The notes under the pieces are model-generated. The model saw only the letters and a program-made list of their open reading frames with translations, did no database searches and was not told the DNA's origin. Below, one piece after another: positions 25,579-34,782 of a stretch of DNA of 64,000 bases; the stretch's first letter is position 1, and every line of letters begins with the position of its first letter. The stretch covers positions 248,001-312,000 of the forward strand of contig NZ_PITQ01000006.1 of NCBI RefSeq assembly GCF_002834385.1. Reading direction: 5' to 3'. The DNA is from Rahnella sp. AA. Lineage in GTDB: Bacteria; Pseudomonadota; Gammaproteobacteria; Enterobacterales; Enterobacteriaceae. The translations under genes and the position numbers were made by a program.

Positions 25579-26607
25579 CTATTTAGCAGCCCAGGCGTTG
25601 AAGCGTTGTTCCAGATCTTCGCCATGTTCAATCCAGAAGTTAGTATCAACCTGCAAAGCGCCTGCCAGGTTTTTCTCGGCGGTCGGCAGATTTTGCGCGT
25701 ATTTAGGGTCGATCATGCCGGTCACGGATTTTTCAGTCGGGCCGTAAGGGATAGTTTCAGCAAAGACTTTCTGGTTTTCAGGTTTGTTAGCGAAAGCGAT
25801 GAACTGTTCGGCCAGATCTTTGTGTTTGGACCCTTTTACGATGGCCCAGCTGTCGAGGTCATACAGGCTGTTGTCCCAGACCATTTTGAAATCATGACCT
25901 TCACCCTGCGCGGCGCTCACGCGACCGTTGTAGGCGGAAGTCATCACGACGTCGCCGGACACCAGCCACTGAAGCGGTTGCGCGCCAGATTCCCACCACT
26001 GAATATTCGGTTTGATTTGATCGAGTTTCTTGAAGGCGCGCTCCACGCCAGCTGGCGTGGCCAGCACTTTATAGATATCTTCACGTTTCACACCATCCGC
26101 CAGTAAGGCGATTTCCAGCGTGAATTTGGCGCTTTTGCGCAGTGCGCGTTTGCCTGGGAAATCTTTTACATCCCAGAAGTCTGCCCAGCTGGTTGGCGCT
26201 TTTTTCAGTTTGCTGGCGTCATACGTCAGCACCGTTGACCACAGGAAAATGCCCGCTCCACATTCGGTGACCGCACCCGGCACATATTGGGTTTTATCGC
26301 CCAGTTTGCTCCAGTCGAGCGGCTCAAACAGCCCTTCGTCGCAACCACGGATCAGCTCCGGGCTTTCAACTTCTACCACGTCCCAACCCACCTGACCGGT
26401 TTGCACCATTGCACGGATACGCGCCATTTCACCGTTGTATTCCCCCGGTTCAATAGTGCCTTTTCCGGCGGCAGCGAAGGGTTTGTAAAACGCTTTGTCC
26501 TGAGCGTCCTTATTCAGGCCGCCGAAAGAGATCACGGTCAGGGATTCCGCCTGAGCCTGAAACACTAACCCTGCAAGAAGAGTAGTAAGGGCAATTTTCT
26601 TAAACAT
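25579..26607 (-). CDS. Periplasmic substrate-binding protein, PotD/PotF-like
   Basis: 342-residue extracellular binding protein of the polyamine class. Signal peptide MFKKIALTTLLAGLVFQAQA. Mature part begins ESLTVISFGG, with GEMARIRAMVQTGQVGWDVVEVE and LYDLDSWAIVKGSKH. First gene of the transporter operon; a 16-bp palindrome containing TGATGCATCA lies 63-78 bases before the start. Substrate probably a polyamine, GABA-like amine or related amino compound given the neighbouring enzymes. Confidence 0.92.
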   Translation of the reverse strand: MFKKIALTTLLAGLVFQAQAESLTVISFGGLNKDAQDKAFYKPFAAAGKGTIEPGEYNGEMARIRAMVQTGQVGWDVVEVESPELIRGCDEGLFEPLDWSKLGDKTQYVPGAVTECGAGIFLWSTVLTYDASKLKKAPTSWADFWDVKDFPGKRALRKSAKFTLEIALLADGVKREDIYKVLATPAGVERAFKKLDQIKPNIQWWESGAQPLQWLVSGDVVMTSAYNGRVSAAQGEGHDFKMVWDNSLYDLDSWAIVKGSKHKDLAEQFIAFANKPENQKVFAETIPYGPTEKSVTGMIDPKYAQNLPTAEKNLAGALQVDTNFWIEHGEDLEQRFNAWAAK

Positions 26608-26669
26608 GCTGTGACTCCTGGGTTAACTAAAAAAGTAAGGAAAGCGCTAAGAGAACGGCATTGTTAAAA

Positions 26670-26685
26670 ATATGATGCATCATAT
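26670..26685. promoter_or_regulatory. TGATGCATCA operator, copy 3 (ABC operon)
   Basis: ATATGATGCATCATAT is a perfect 16-bp palindrome whose core matches the copies at 19385 and 23221. It precedes the binding-protein gene and best defines the operator. Confidence 0.65.
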
Positions 26686-26876
26686 TTTATGATAAAGCAT
26701 AAACCATGCCATTCCTGATAAGTCTGTCCGCCACGCAATGAACCGCGGACGGACAGGATTTTTCGAGGCGTTATAGGACTTTTTTATGCCTCGTGACCAC
26801 TCAGTTTCTTTTTATTGTCGAACCTTGCACAGCTGACGTGCATTTCTGCACCCTATCGGGACGTTGTGCGTCAGGG

Positions 26877-28331
26877 TTATTCACCTAACTCGATGCACAG
26901 ATATTTCATTTCCAGATAGTCGTCCATCCCGTGGCGTGACCCCTCACGCCCCAGACCGGACTGTTTAATACCACCAAATGGAGCAACTTCATTGGAAATC
27001 AGCCCGGTGTTAATCCCCACCATGCCATATTCCAGGGCTTCCGGAACCCGCCACTGACGTGCCGCGTCGCGGGTGAAAATGTACGCCGCCAGCCCGAATT
27101 CGGTATCATTAGCCATCGCCACGGCCTGCGCTTCATCGGTAAAACTGAAGACTGGCGCAACCGGCCCGAAGGTCTCTTCACGGGCGAATTTCATTGCTGA
27201 TGTCACACCGCCGACCACCGTTGGCTGGTAAAACGTGCCGCCCAGCGCGTGTGGCTGACCGCCGGTGAGAATTGTTGCACCGTGCGATACCGCATCTTCG
27301 ATATGCTCGCGGACTTTACCAACGGCGGCATCATCGATGAGCGGGCCCTGCGTGATGCCCGGTTGTGTCCCCTCACCCACTTTCAGTTTTTCCACTTCTT
27401 CGACCAGTCGTTTTACCAGCGCGGGATAAATCCCTTGCTGGACATAAATCCGGTTGGCGCAGACGCAGGTTTGCCCGCTATTGCGAAACTTTGACGCCAT
27501 AATGCCTGCCACGGCGCGTTCGAGATTGGCGTCATCGAAAACGATAAATGGTGCGTTCCCCCCCAGTTCCAGAGAAAGTTTTTTCACCGTCGGCGCACTT
27601 TGCGCCATCAGGATCCGTCCGACTTCTGTGGAGCCCGTGAAGCTGAGTTTGCGAACCACCGGGCTGTCGCACAGAACTTTGCCCACTTCCTGCGCGGACC
27701 CTGTGATCACCTGCAGTACGCCAGCCGGAATACCTGCTTCCACGGCAAGTTGCCCCAGCGCTAAGGCGCTGAGTGGCGTTTGTTCTGCGGGTTTCACGAT
27801 CATCGTACAACCGGCTGCCAGCGCTGGCGCTGCCTTGCGGGTGATCATCGCTGCCGGGAAGTTCCACGGCGTGATGGCTGCACAGACACCAATCGGCTGT
27901 TTCAGCACCAGCATGCGTTGTGATGCCTGAACCGGCGCGAGCACGCTGCCTTCTACGCGTTTGGCTTCTTCGGCAAACCATTCAATAAAGGAAGCCGCAT
28001 AAACGATTTCCCCCCGCGCTTCGGCCAGTGATTTACCCTGTTCCGCGGTGAGCAACAACGCCAGGTCATCTGCATGTGCCACCATCAGTTGCGCCCATTT
28101 CTGCATCAGGGCGGCACGTTGTTTGCCGGTTTTTTCCCGCCATTCAATCTGCGCCTGTTCGGCGAAGACAATAGCCTGCGCCGTCTGTTTGGTTGTTATC
28201 TGCGGAACACTGCCGATCGCCACTCCCGTTGCGGGGTTGACTACATCGTCGCGTTCACCGTTTTCGCTGTCGACCCATTCGCCGTTAATCAGGCATTGCT
28301 GGCGTAATAAGCTTTGATGTTTGAGTTGCAT
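26877..28331 (-). CDS. gabD: Succinate-semialdehyde dehydrogenase, GabD-like
   Basis: 484-residue NAD(P)-dependent aldehyde dehydrogenase oxidising succinate semialdehyde, or a close omega-semialdehyde such as glutarate semialdehyde, to the acid. Catalytic glutamate in LELGGNAPFIVF and cysteine in SGQTCVCANR; the FTGSTEVGR and PWNFPAAMI cofactor motifs are present. Length and sequence are typical of GabD. Eight bases downstream of gabT, same strand. Confidence 0.93.
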   Translation of the reverse strand: MQLKHQSLLRQQCLINGEWVDSENGERDDVVNPATGVAIGSVPQITTKQTAQAIVFAEQAQIEWREKTGKQRAALMQKWAQLMVAHADDLALLLTAEQGKSLAEARGEIVYAASFIEWFAEEAKRVEGSVLAPVQASQRMLVLKQPIGVCAAITPWNFPAAMITRKAAPALAAGCTMIVKPAEQTPLSALALGQLAVEAGIPAGVLQVITGSAQEVGKVLCDSPVVRKLSFTGSTEVGRILMAQSAPTVKKLSLELGGNAPFIVFDDANLERAVAGIMASKFRNSGQTCVCANRIYVQQGIYPALVKRLVEEVEKLKVGEGTQPGITQGPLIDDAAVGKVREHIEDAVSHGATILTGGQPHALGGTFYQPTVVGGVTSAMKFAREETFGPVAPVFSFTDEAQAVAMANDTEFGLAAYIFTRDAARQWRVPEALEYGMVGINTGLISNEVAPFGGIKQSGLGREGSRHGMDDYLEMKYLCIELGE

Positions 28332-28339
28332 AGATTGCC

Positions 28340-29608
28340 TCAGTCAGCCAGAACGCCGGATAGAATCGCCAGTGCGTCTTTGAACTGAGCGTCAGGAATG
28401 GTTAGCGGATACAGGAAACGGATCACGTTGCCGTGAACGCCGCAGCTCAGCATCAGCAATCCGGCATCCAGCGCTTTACGCAGATACAGTTTGGTCAGTT
28501 CTGCGGAAGGTTTACCAGTGGCAGGATCATTAAATTCAGCCGCAACCATTGAACCGCGAGCGCGAATATCGGCCAGAGCCGGACATGTCGCTTTCGCTTT
28601 TTCCAGTGTCTCGACCAGTTCCGCACCCAGGCGGCTGGCGCGGTCACACAACTTTTCTTCGTCAATGATGTCCAGCACGGCCAGCGCAGATGCAACAGCC
28701 AGCGGGTTGCCTGCGTAGGTGCCACCGAGGCCACCCGGTTCCGGTGCATCCATGAGTTCAGCACGTCCGGTCACGCCGGAAATCGGAATACCGCCGCCCA
28801 GACTTTTGGCCATGGTCACAATGTCCGGCTTGGCATCAGCGTAATAGTCTGATGCGAACATTTTACCGGTGCGGGCAAAACCGCTCTGCACTTCATCAGC
28901 AATCAGCACGATGCCGTGGCGGTCGCAGATTTCACGCAGGCCTTTAACGAAAGCTTCCGGCGCGATGTTGAATCCACCCTCGCCCTGCACCGGTTCATAC
29001 AAAATCGCCGCAACCTGCTGCGGGCTGATATCACTGCGGAAAATACGTTCGATGCTGTCCAGCGCCATTTCGGTGCTGACGCCGTGCAGCGCATTGGGAT
29101 ACTGCGCGTGGAACACCGATGCCGGGAACGGGCCGAAACCGACTTTATAAGGAACCACTTTCCCCGTCAGCGCCATGGTGAGTAACGTACGCCCGTGAAA
29201 TGCGCCGGAGAAAGTCAGAATACCGGGACGCCCGGTTGCCGCGCGGGCAATTTTCACCGCGTTTTCGACGGCTTCGGCTCCGGTACTGAAGAATGTGGTT
29301 TTCGCTTTTCCTGCGACAGGTGAAATAGCGTTGATACGTTCGGCCAGCTCTACAAAGCTGGCATAAGGCACAATCTGGTAGGAAGTGTGCGTGAACAGAT
29401 CGAGTTGCTTACGGATTGCCTCGACGATTTTAGGGTGACGGTGCCCGGTATTGAGCACAGCAATTCCGGCAGTAAAGTCGATGTATTCCCGTCCCTGTTC
29501 ATCCCACAACGTAGCGTTTTCCGCTTTCGCTGCATAGAAATCACACATGACGCCGACACCACGCGGTGTCGCTTCTTTACGGCGTTTTTCCAGTTCACTG
29601 TGACTCAT
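28340..29608 (-). CDS. gabT: 4-aminobutyrate aminotransferase, GabT-like
   Basis: 422-residue PLP transaminase converting GABA (and often 5-aminovalerate) plus 2-oxoglutarate into the semialdehyde and glutamate. Motifs: FIDFTAGIAVLNTGHRHPK, FFSTGAEAVENAVKIAR, LIADEVQSGFARTG and the PLP lysine in TMAKSLGGGIPISG. Divergent from the MocR regulator, which is the usual arrangement for GabR-controlled gabTD. Confidence 0.94.
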   Translation of the reverse strand: MSHSELEKRRKEATPRGVGVMCDFYAAKAENATLWDEQGREYIDFTAGIAVLNTGHRHPKIVEAIRKQLDLFTHTSYQIVPYASFVELAERINAISPVAGKAKTTFFSTGAEAVENAVKIARAATGRPGILTFSGAFHGRTLLTMALTGKVVPYKVGFGPFPASVFHAQYPNALHGVSTEMALDSIERIFRSDISPQQVAAILYEPVQGEGGFNIAPEAFVKGLREICDRHGIVLIADEVQSGFARTGKMFASDYYADAKPDIVTMAKSLGGGIPISGVTGRAELMDAPEPGGLGGTYAGNPLAVASALAVLDIIDEEKLCDRASRLGAELVETLEKAKATCPALADIRARGSMVAAEFNDPATGKPSAELTKLYLRKALDAGLLMLSCGVHGNVIRFLYPLTIPDAQFKDALAILSGVLAD

Positions 29609-29755
29609 CTTTCGCTCCTGCCTGAAGGTTGAAATTTTTATAGATTGCCGGTTGCGAGGTGAACAATTTGTCGAATTAGCAATCCGTTCTTGTTTTTTAT
29701 CCCGTCAGCGGCTCTATAATCCAGAACCAGTTTTAATTATTTTGAGGTACCACTT

Positions 29756-31312
29756 TTGCGTTCACTCCTTTCTGACCTCATTTTGCAACGTCTTACCGGG
29801 CTTTCAGAGGATGTTGCCGGTACGCTAAATAAGCGGGTTTATCTGGCATTACAACAGGCTATCTTCGATGGCAGCATCAGCCCCGGCAGCCGCCTGCCCG
29901 CTTCCCGTGATCTGGCAAAAGAACTGGATATCTCACGAAATACGGTGCTGGCCGCTTATGAGCAATTGCAGGCCGAGGGTTACATTCAGACCCGCACGGG
30001 AAGTGGTACCTTCGTCACCGCCGATTTGCCTAAGGATGGCGTTATCGCAGATAAAACCATGACGAATTGCCCGCCCGTTCGCAGCCACGTTGCTCTCTCC
30101 AAACGGGGTTCTCAACTGCTGACACGTACGGGTGTCGCTTCGCACCAGTGGGGGGCGTTCATGCCTGGCGTACCTGATGTCACCAAATTTCCACATGATA
30201 TTTGGCGAAAACTGCAGAACCGCCTGAGTCGCAGATTGCATCCTGAATTTCTCACCTACTCTCGTCACGGCGGGTGCCCGCAGTTGCAACACGCGCTGGC
30301 GGATTATCTGCGCATTGCCCGCTCTGTGGACTGCACTGCAGATCAAATCCTGATCACCGCAGGGACACATCAGGCGCTGGATCTGCTGGCCAAAATGCTG
30401 TGTGACCCTGGCGACGTTGCATGGATTGAGGAGCCGAGTTACTGGGGCATCCGTAACGTGCTGACCATCAACGGTGTCGAGATTCAACCCATCGCCGTTG
30501 ACGAAAATGGCATGGACCCGCCGGATAACCCGCCAGAAAACCGTGCACCTAAGCTGATATGCGTGACACCGTCACATCACTACCCGCTGGGGTCCGTGAT
30601 GAGCCTTGCCCGACGTCAGAAAATACTCGCGATGGCGAGTCAGCAAGGTAGTTGGGTAGTGGAAGATGATTACGACAGCGAATTTCGTTATTCCGGTAAT
30701 CCCATCCCCGCCCTTCAGGGTTTGAGCAGCGATGCACCCGTGATTTACATCGGGACATTCAGCAAAACATTGTATCCCGCTATGCGTATCAGCTACGTCG
30801 TGTTACCACGTCCGCTGGCATCTCGCCTTAAAATCGCCCATTCAGAACTTTATCGCGCCGGTAATGGATTGACCCAACTGACGCTGGCGGAATTTATTCG
30901 TGAAGGCCATTACGCAGCGCATATCCGCCGGATGCGTCTGCTGTACGGTAAACGACGCAACGCACTGACCCGATTGATTGAGCAGGAACTTGGGCAGGCG
31001 TTTTTGTGTGAAAACAGCAATGCAGGGCTGCACATGATTTTGTCACTGCCAGACTCGATTGATGATGTGGCATTGAGCGCAGAACTGGAGCAAAAGAAAG
31101 TTCTGACACGCCCACTTTCGGCGTATTACCTGCGTCCCGCCCCGCGGCGTGGGCTTTTGCTGGGCTACGGCTGTGTGCCGGAAGAAGAGATTGAAACAGC
31201 ATTTGGGCATATCGTTGATTGTTTACGACGCAGATTGCAATCTTGTAGTGCACATGAGGCGCTGACTGAGTACACCGAAACGGAAGCTGATAACTTGCCT
31301 GATCCTGCGTAG
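29756..31312 (+). CDS. MocR-type regulator (GntR-aminotransferase fusion), GabR-like
   Basis: 518 residues: a winged helix (about 22-90: YLALQQAIFDGSISPGSRLPASRDLAKELDISRNTV) joined to a type I aminotransferase-like domain with PLP lysine in GTFSKTLYPAMRISY and YDSEFRY. Proteins of this class sense GABA or pyridoxal compounds and regulate the divergent gene. Start is TTG at 29756 with GAGG eight bases before; no nearby ATG fits. A TATAAT at about 29714 may be its -10 box. Likely controls gabTD and perhaps the ATPase gene downstream on its own strand. Confidence 0.9.
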   Translation: MRSLLSDLILQRLTGLSEDVAGTLNKRVYLALQQAIFDGSISPGSRLPASRDLAKELDISRNTVLAAYEQLQAEGYIQTRTGSGTFVTADLPKDGVIADKTMTNCPPVRSHVALSKRGSQLLTRTGVASHQWGAFMPGVPDVTKFPHDIWRKLQNRLSRRLHPEFLTYSRHGGCPQLQHALADYLRIARSVDCTADQILITAGTHQALDLLAKMLCDPGDVAWIEEPSYWGIRNVLTINGVEIQPIAVDENGMDPPDNPPENRAPKLICVTPSHHYPLGSVMSLARRQKILAMASQQGSWVVEDDYDSEFRYSGNPIPALQGLSSDAPVIYIGTFSKTLYPAMRISYVVLPRPLASRLKIAHSELYRAGNGLTQLTLAEFIREGHYAAHIRRMRLLYGKRRNALTRLIEQELGQAFLCENSNAGLHMILSLPDSIDDVALSAELEQKKVLTRPLSAYYLRPAPRRGLLLGYGCVPEEEIETAFGHIVDCLRRRLQSCSAHEALTEYTETEADNLPDPA

Positions 31313-31562
31313 CCCCCTTCCATATTGCTAGCAATAATCTGTGAACTTAAAAAAATAGCAATAGAATTCATAAGCCTGCGAGATTTCTCTCAGGCCATTT
31401 TTTTGTGGTTTTTTGCTAAAAAATGCTTGTTCGCGTTTCGGGTGGGTGGTAAAGATTTTTAGCAACGCCACACAAACAATCCTTTTGAGGATGTTTTATG
31501 CACGATTTGTGCCGGGTCGCGTCATTAGATATTCGATAATTTTTATCTGCGGAGTGCTTGTG

Positions 31563-32648
31563 ATGAGAACGTATGTCAGCTTCAAAAATATCAAGAAAAG
31601 TTACGACGGCGATAAGCTGGTAGTTAAAAATCTTAATCTTGATGTGCATGAGGGTGAGTTTTTAACGCTGCTTGGCCCCTCTGGCTCTGGCAAAACGACC
31701 AGCCTGATGATGCTGGCAGGCTTTGAAACACCGACGCAGGGTGAAATTCTTTTACGCGATAAGCCACTTCATAATTTGCCACCGCATCAGCGGGATATCG
31801 GTATGGTGTTCCAAAATTACGCATTGTTCCCGCATATGACGGTTGCGGAGAATCTGGCTTTCCCGCTCACTATCCGCCGTCTGAACAAGACGGATATCAA
31901 AGAGAAAGTTGACCGCATTCTTGACATGGTGAAATTAAAACCGCTGGCCGACCGCTATCCGGCTCAAATGTCCGGCGGGCAACAGCAACGTGTCGCCCTC
32001 GCCCGCGCTCTGGTATTCGAACCCAAACTCGTGCTGATGGACGAACCGCTCGGCGCACTGGATAAGCAGTTACGTGAACACATGCAGATGGAAATCAAGC
32101 AATTACATCAGATGTTGGATCTGACGATTGTTTATGTGACTCATGACCAAAGCGAAGCGATGACCATGTCTGACCGCGTAGCGGTGTTTAACGACGGAGT
32201 TATCCAGCAGATGGACAGCCCAAGCGTGATTTACGAAAAACCGGATAATGCGTTTGTTGCACAGTTCATCGGAGAAAATAACAGCCTGCTCGCGACTAAT
32301 GATGCTTCTGATGGTGATTACTATCGTGCTTCACTCGATGATGGCACCGGATTACGCGCAGTTAAAATTCGTCCAAGTTCGCCAGGTAAAAAGATTTTGC
32401 TGTCGATTCGCCCCGAGCGGATCAGCGTGAATAACCCGCAACCCGGGATGGAAAACGTTAAAGCTCGGATAAAGCAATTTATCTATCTTGGCGATCATGT
32501 AAGGATGATGACTGAGGTTGCCGGGCAAGATAATTTCATGGTGAAACTTTCTGCCGCACACATGAATCCGGATTGGAAAGCCGGATCAGAAGTTCTTCTT
32601 TCCTGGCTGCCTGAACATCTGCGTGCACTTGATGTTGTGACCCATTAA
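31563..32648 (+). CDS. ABC transporter ATP-binding protein, PotA-like
   Basis: 361-residue ATPase. Walker A GPSGSGKTT, Q-loop GMVFQNYALFPHMTV, signature MSGGQQQRVALARAL, Walker B LVLMDEPLGALD, and a C-terminal TOBE domain. ATG at 31563 has CGGAG upstream; 50 in-frame codons before it look non-coding. It is the only ATPase for the permeases at 23280-25393, so the transporter genes are split by about 6 kb and two strands. Last gene before the giant repeat region. Confidence 0.92.
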   Translation: MRTYVSFKNIKKSYDGDKLVVKNLNLDVHEGEFLTLLGPSGSGKTTSLMMLAGFETPTQGEILLRDKPLHNLPPHQRDIGMVFQNYALFPHMTVAENLAFPLTIRRLNKTDIKEKVDRILDMVKLKPLADRYPAQMSGGQQQRVALARALVFEPKLVLMDEPLGALDKQLREHMQMEIKQLHQMLDLTIVYVTHDQSEAMTMSDRVAVFNDGVIQQMDSPSVIYEKPDNAFVAQFIGENNSLLATNDASDGDYYRASLDDGTGLRAVKIRPSSPGKKILLSIRPERISVNNPQPGMENVKARIKQFIYLGDHVRMMTEVAGQDNFMVKLSAAHMNPDWKAGSEVLLSWLPEHLRALDVVTH

Positions 32649-32723
32649 TTCCGCCTTTCAAATCTCTGAATCTTCCAATCCTAAAATCCTGAGATTTTAT
32701 AATCTTGGGATTTATTGTTTCTA

Positions 32724-32811
32724 CATCTTGTCATCTTGTCATCTTGTCATCTTGTCATCTTGTCATCTTGTCATCTTGTCATCTTGTCATCTTGTCATCT
32801 TGTCATCTTGT
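32724..32811 (+). repeat. Perfect tandem array, 11 x CATCTTGT
   Basis: Eleven exact copies of an 8-bp unit, 88 bp. The unit obeys the box-plus-spacer frame (CATC + TTGT) of the surrounding degenerate array, so it looks like a recently homogenised part of it. Confidence 0.95.
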
Positions 32812-33221
32812 CATCACAAGATAAATCCCAGCATCTTATAATCACAACATCCTTCAAGCCTGTATTTCATAATCATAAAATCACACCATCCTGAAATCCC
32901 ACTATCCCAAAATTCATTATCAGTTGCGTTAATCCTGAGATTTTAGGATTCGGTAATCTTATGCTATCGATGAATCTCAGAATCCTTGAATCTTATAAGT
33001 CTGCACTCATCACCTCCATAATCATGGAATCTCTGAATCCCCGTGCATTATGAGAATCCCACAATCCTGTAATTTGTTATGGATATCCTGTAATCTCAAA
33101 ATCCTATAGATAATCATGGAATCCTGAAATCCTCTGATGGTAGATTACAATCAATTCAACTTTCCGAATTTAACTAAATGATTTTCATGAAATGATTATG
33201 AAATCATAGAATCCCAACCCG

Positions 33222-33270
33222 GTATCATGTAATCCTGAGATTCCATTTAAATCCCAGGATTACATGATAC
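33222..33270. repeat. 49-bp palindrome near the centre of the phased region
   Basis: GTATCATGTAATCCTG (33222-33237) and its exact complement (33255-33270) flank a 17-base centre that itself has GATT...AATC. Its midpoint (33246) is close to the midpoint between the two perfect arrays (33197). Confidence 0.85.
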
Positions 33271-33582
33271 ACATAACAAGATAAGACCAGAGAGCACTCA
33301 TCAACGTGTAATCTTATGCTCCTGTGATCCTCATTAAGACCATGGGATTATGTCATCCTGGAATCCTGTCGTACCAAACATACCGGCATGATCTTCTAAT
33401 GATAACAAATGATTCAAAGATTACTTAATCCCATAATCCTGCTACCCATATCCAAAAACTTAAGGATTTTGTAATGTCAGGCATGCCAGAATCATTTAAT
33501 CCTGTAATCATAAAATACAGAATTGGCATCACATACTTCAGAAATCCCAAGATGTATAAATCCCTGGATACAGGAATCATCA

Positions 33583-33670
33583 GATGGTGAGATGGTGAGA
33601 TGATGAGATGGTGAGATGGTGAGATGGTGAGATGGTGAGATGGTGAGATGGTGAGATGGTGAGATGGTGA
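33583..33670 (-). repeat. Tandem array, 11 x GATGGTGA (CATCTCAC frame on the minus strand)
   Basis: Eleven 8-bp units, 88 bp, one unit with a single change (GATGATGA). Read on the minus strand the repeat can be framed as CATC + TCAC, so its box equals that of the array at 32724 but in the opposite orientation. Copy number and length equal the first array. Confidence 0.95.
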
Positions 33671-34155
33671 GATTTTCATGGCTACTGTTTTGAACGTCAA
33701 CACCAGCCGAAACTTTTTGGCGCTCTCATTGGCATGATGCATCCCCGCGAAAATCCCAAGATTGCAGAATCATGAAATCACAAGATACCTAAATCCTCGT
33801 AGCTTCAAGTTGTACCATTATTCTCTGAGTTCGATACTTCAACCTTATCCGCCTGTAATCCTGATATCCCAAAACCCTGGGATGATGAGATTCAAAAATC
33901 ACAACATCCTGAACATAATGCTACCGCCGCGCTCTTTAAACCGCTAATCATGTAATCCTGGAATTACAGGATAATATAATTCGGTAATCCTAAAATATTG
34001 AAATCATCAGATGTAGACTTTATAGTAGTGCTTCAATCCTGTGATTCATGGATTTTTAAATCCCAGAATCCTATGATTACATAAATATTGAATCCCAAAG
34101 TCCTATAATTCCGGGATTCAATAATCTTCATTTAGCGCTTCATCAAGAGGTTGTT

Positions 34156-34782
34156 ATGGCAGCGAAAATTATTTCTTTCCTGAACGGGAAGGGCGGGGTA
34201 GGGAAAACCACGACTTCTATTAACATCGCAACCTGTCTTGCCAGGCAAGGTCATAAAGTGGTGATGGTCGATACCGATCCACAGGGAAGCATCAGTAACT
34301 GGTACGACGAAAGCAAATGCCAGTTCGACTTGGCGGAAGCCGCATCAGAAAAAGAAGTCTATACCGTACGCAAGCAGTTGAAAGAATATGACTACGTGGT
34401 CATCGACGGTGCAGCAGCAATCTCGGCAATTTCATCAGCAGCAGTGATGGTCAGTGATTTAGTACTGATCCCCGTGACACCGTCACCTTTAGATTTTGCA
34501 GCCTGCGGCGCTATACTTGCCGTTGTTGAGGCGCGTGAAAATTTACAACCTGTCATCGCGCGTTTTCTGATCACTAAGAAAGTCGCCTCCGCTAAGATGC
34601 TGGAAGTCCTGAAGGAATCAATTGCAGATACAGGCGTTCCGGCACTGCGCACAGGCACTACTCAGCGCCAGGTTTACATCCGTACCATGATGGATGGCGG
34701 TACAGTCTTCGATACAACGGACGGTAATGCGAAAGGCGAGATTGAAATTATGACCAAAGAAATTACGGAGTTGTTGAAATGA
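34156..34782 (+). CDS. parF: Partition ATPase, ParF-like (ParA family, type Ib)
   Basis: 208-residue Walker-type ATPase that forms nucleoid-bound patterns moving plasmid copies apart. Deviant Walker A in [18 protein letters not shown] at the N-terminus, [13 protein letters not shown], and [19 protein letters not shown]. It lacks the N-terminal DNA-binding domain of type Ia ParA, as in TP228 ParF (about 206 residues). AAGAGG lies five bases before the ATG. Overlaps parG by four bases. Expressed from downstream of the phased repeat region, which probably includes its operator. Confidence 0.92.
   Translation: MAAKIISFLNGKGGVGKTTTSINIATCLARQGHKVVMVDTDPQGSISNWYDESKCQFDLAEAASEKEVYTVRKQLKEYDYVVIDGAAAISAISSAAVMVSDLVLIPVTPSPLDFAACGAILAVVEARENLQPVIARFLITKKVASAKMLEVLKESIADTGVPALRTGTTQRQVYIRTMMDGGTVFDTTDGNAKGEIEIMTKEITELLK

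Larger units (their letters stand above)
32655..34140. repeat. Giant 8-bp-phased repeat region, candidate ParG centromere
   Basis: About 1.5 kb without genes, made of tetramer boxes AATC (or its complement GATT, plus variants such as CATC, ATCC, GATA, AATT) recurring every 8 bp with 4-bp spacers. Unbroken runs include nine units at 33947-34018 and about fourteen at 34033-34135 (AATC-ctgt-GATT-catg-GATT-ttta...). Phase slips are few. Room for about 180 units. It starts just after the ABC ATPase gene and stops about 20 bases before parF. ParG-type ribbon-helix-helix proteins are known to bind degenerate tetramers separated by 4-bp spacers, so this is read as an expanded partition site and parFG operator. 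The repeat structure is seen directly; the function is inference. Confidence 0.75.

Noticed and set aside
32724-33670. CRISPR array
   Set aside because: The units are 8 bp, directly adjacent and without unique spacers; no cas gene is present.
33425-33742. 105-codon minus-strand gene with repeated ISPSHHLT
   Set aside because: It is simply a translation of the 8-bp tandem array; an array length of 88 bp is not a multiple of a codon-based domain and no ribosome site was seen.
33735-33742. Fourth copy of the TGATGCATCA operator
   Set aside because: Only ATGATGCATC is present, inside the repeat region and away from any promoter of the amine island.
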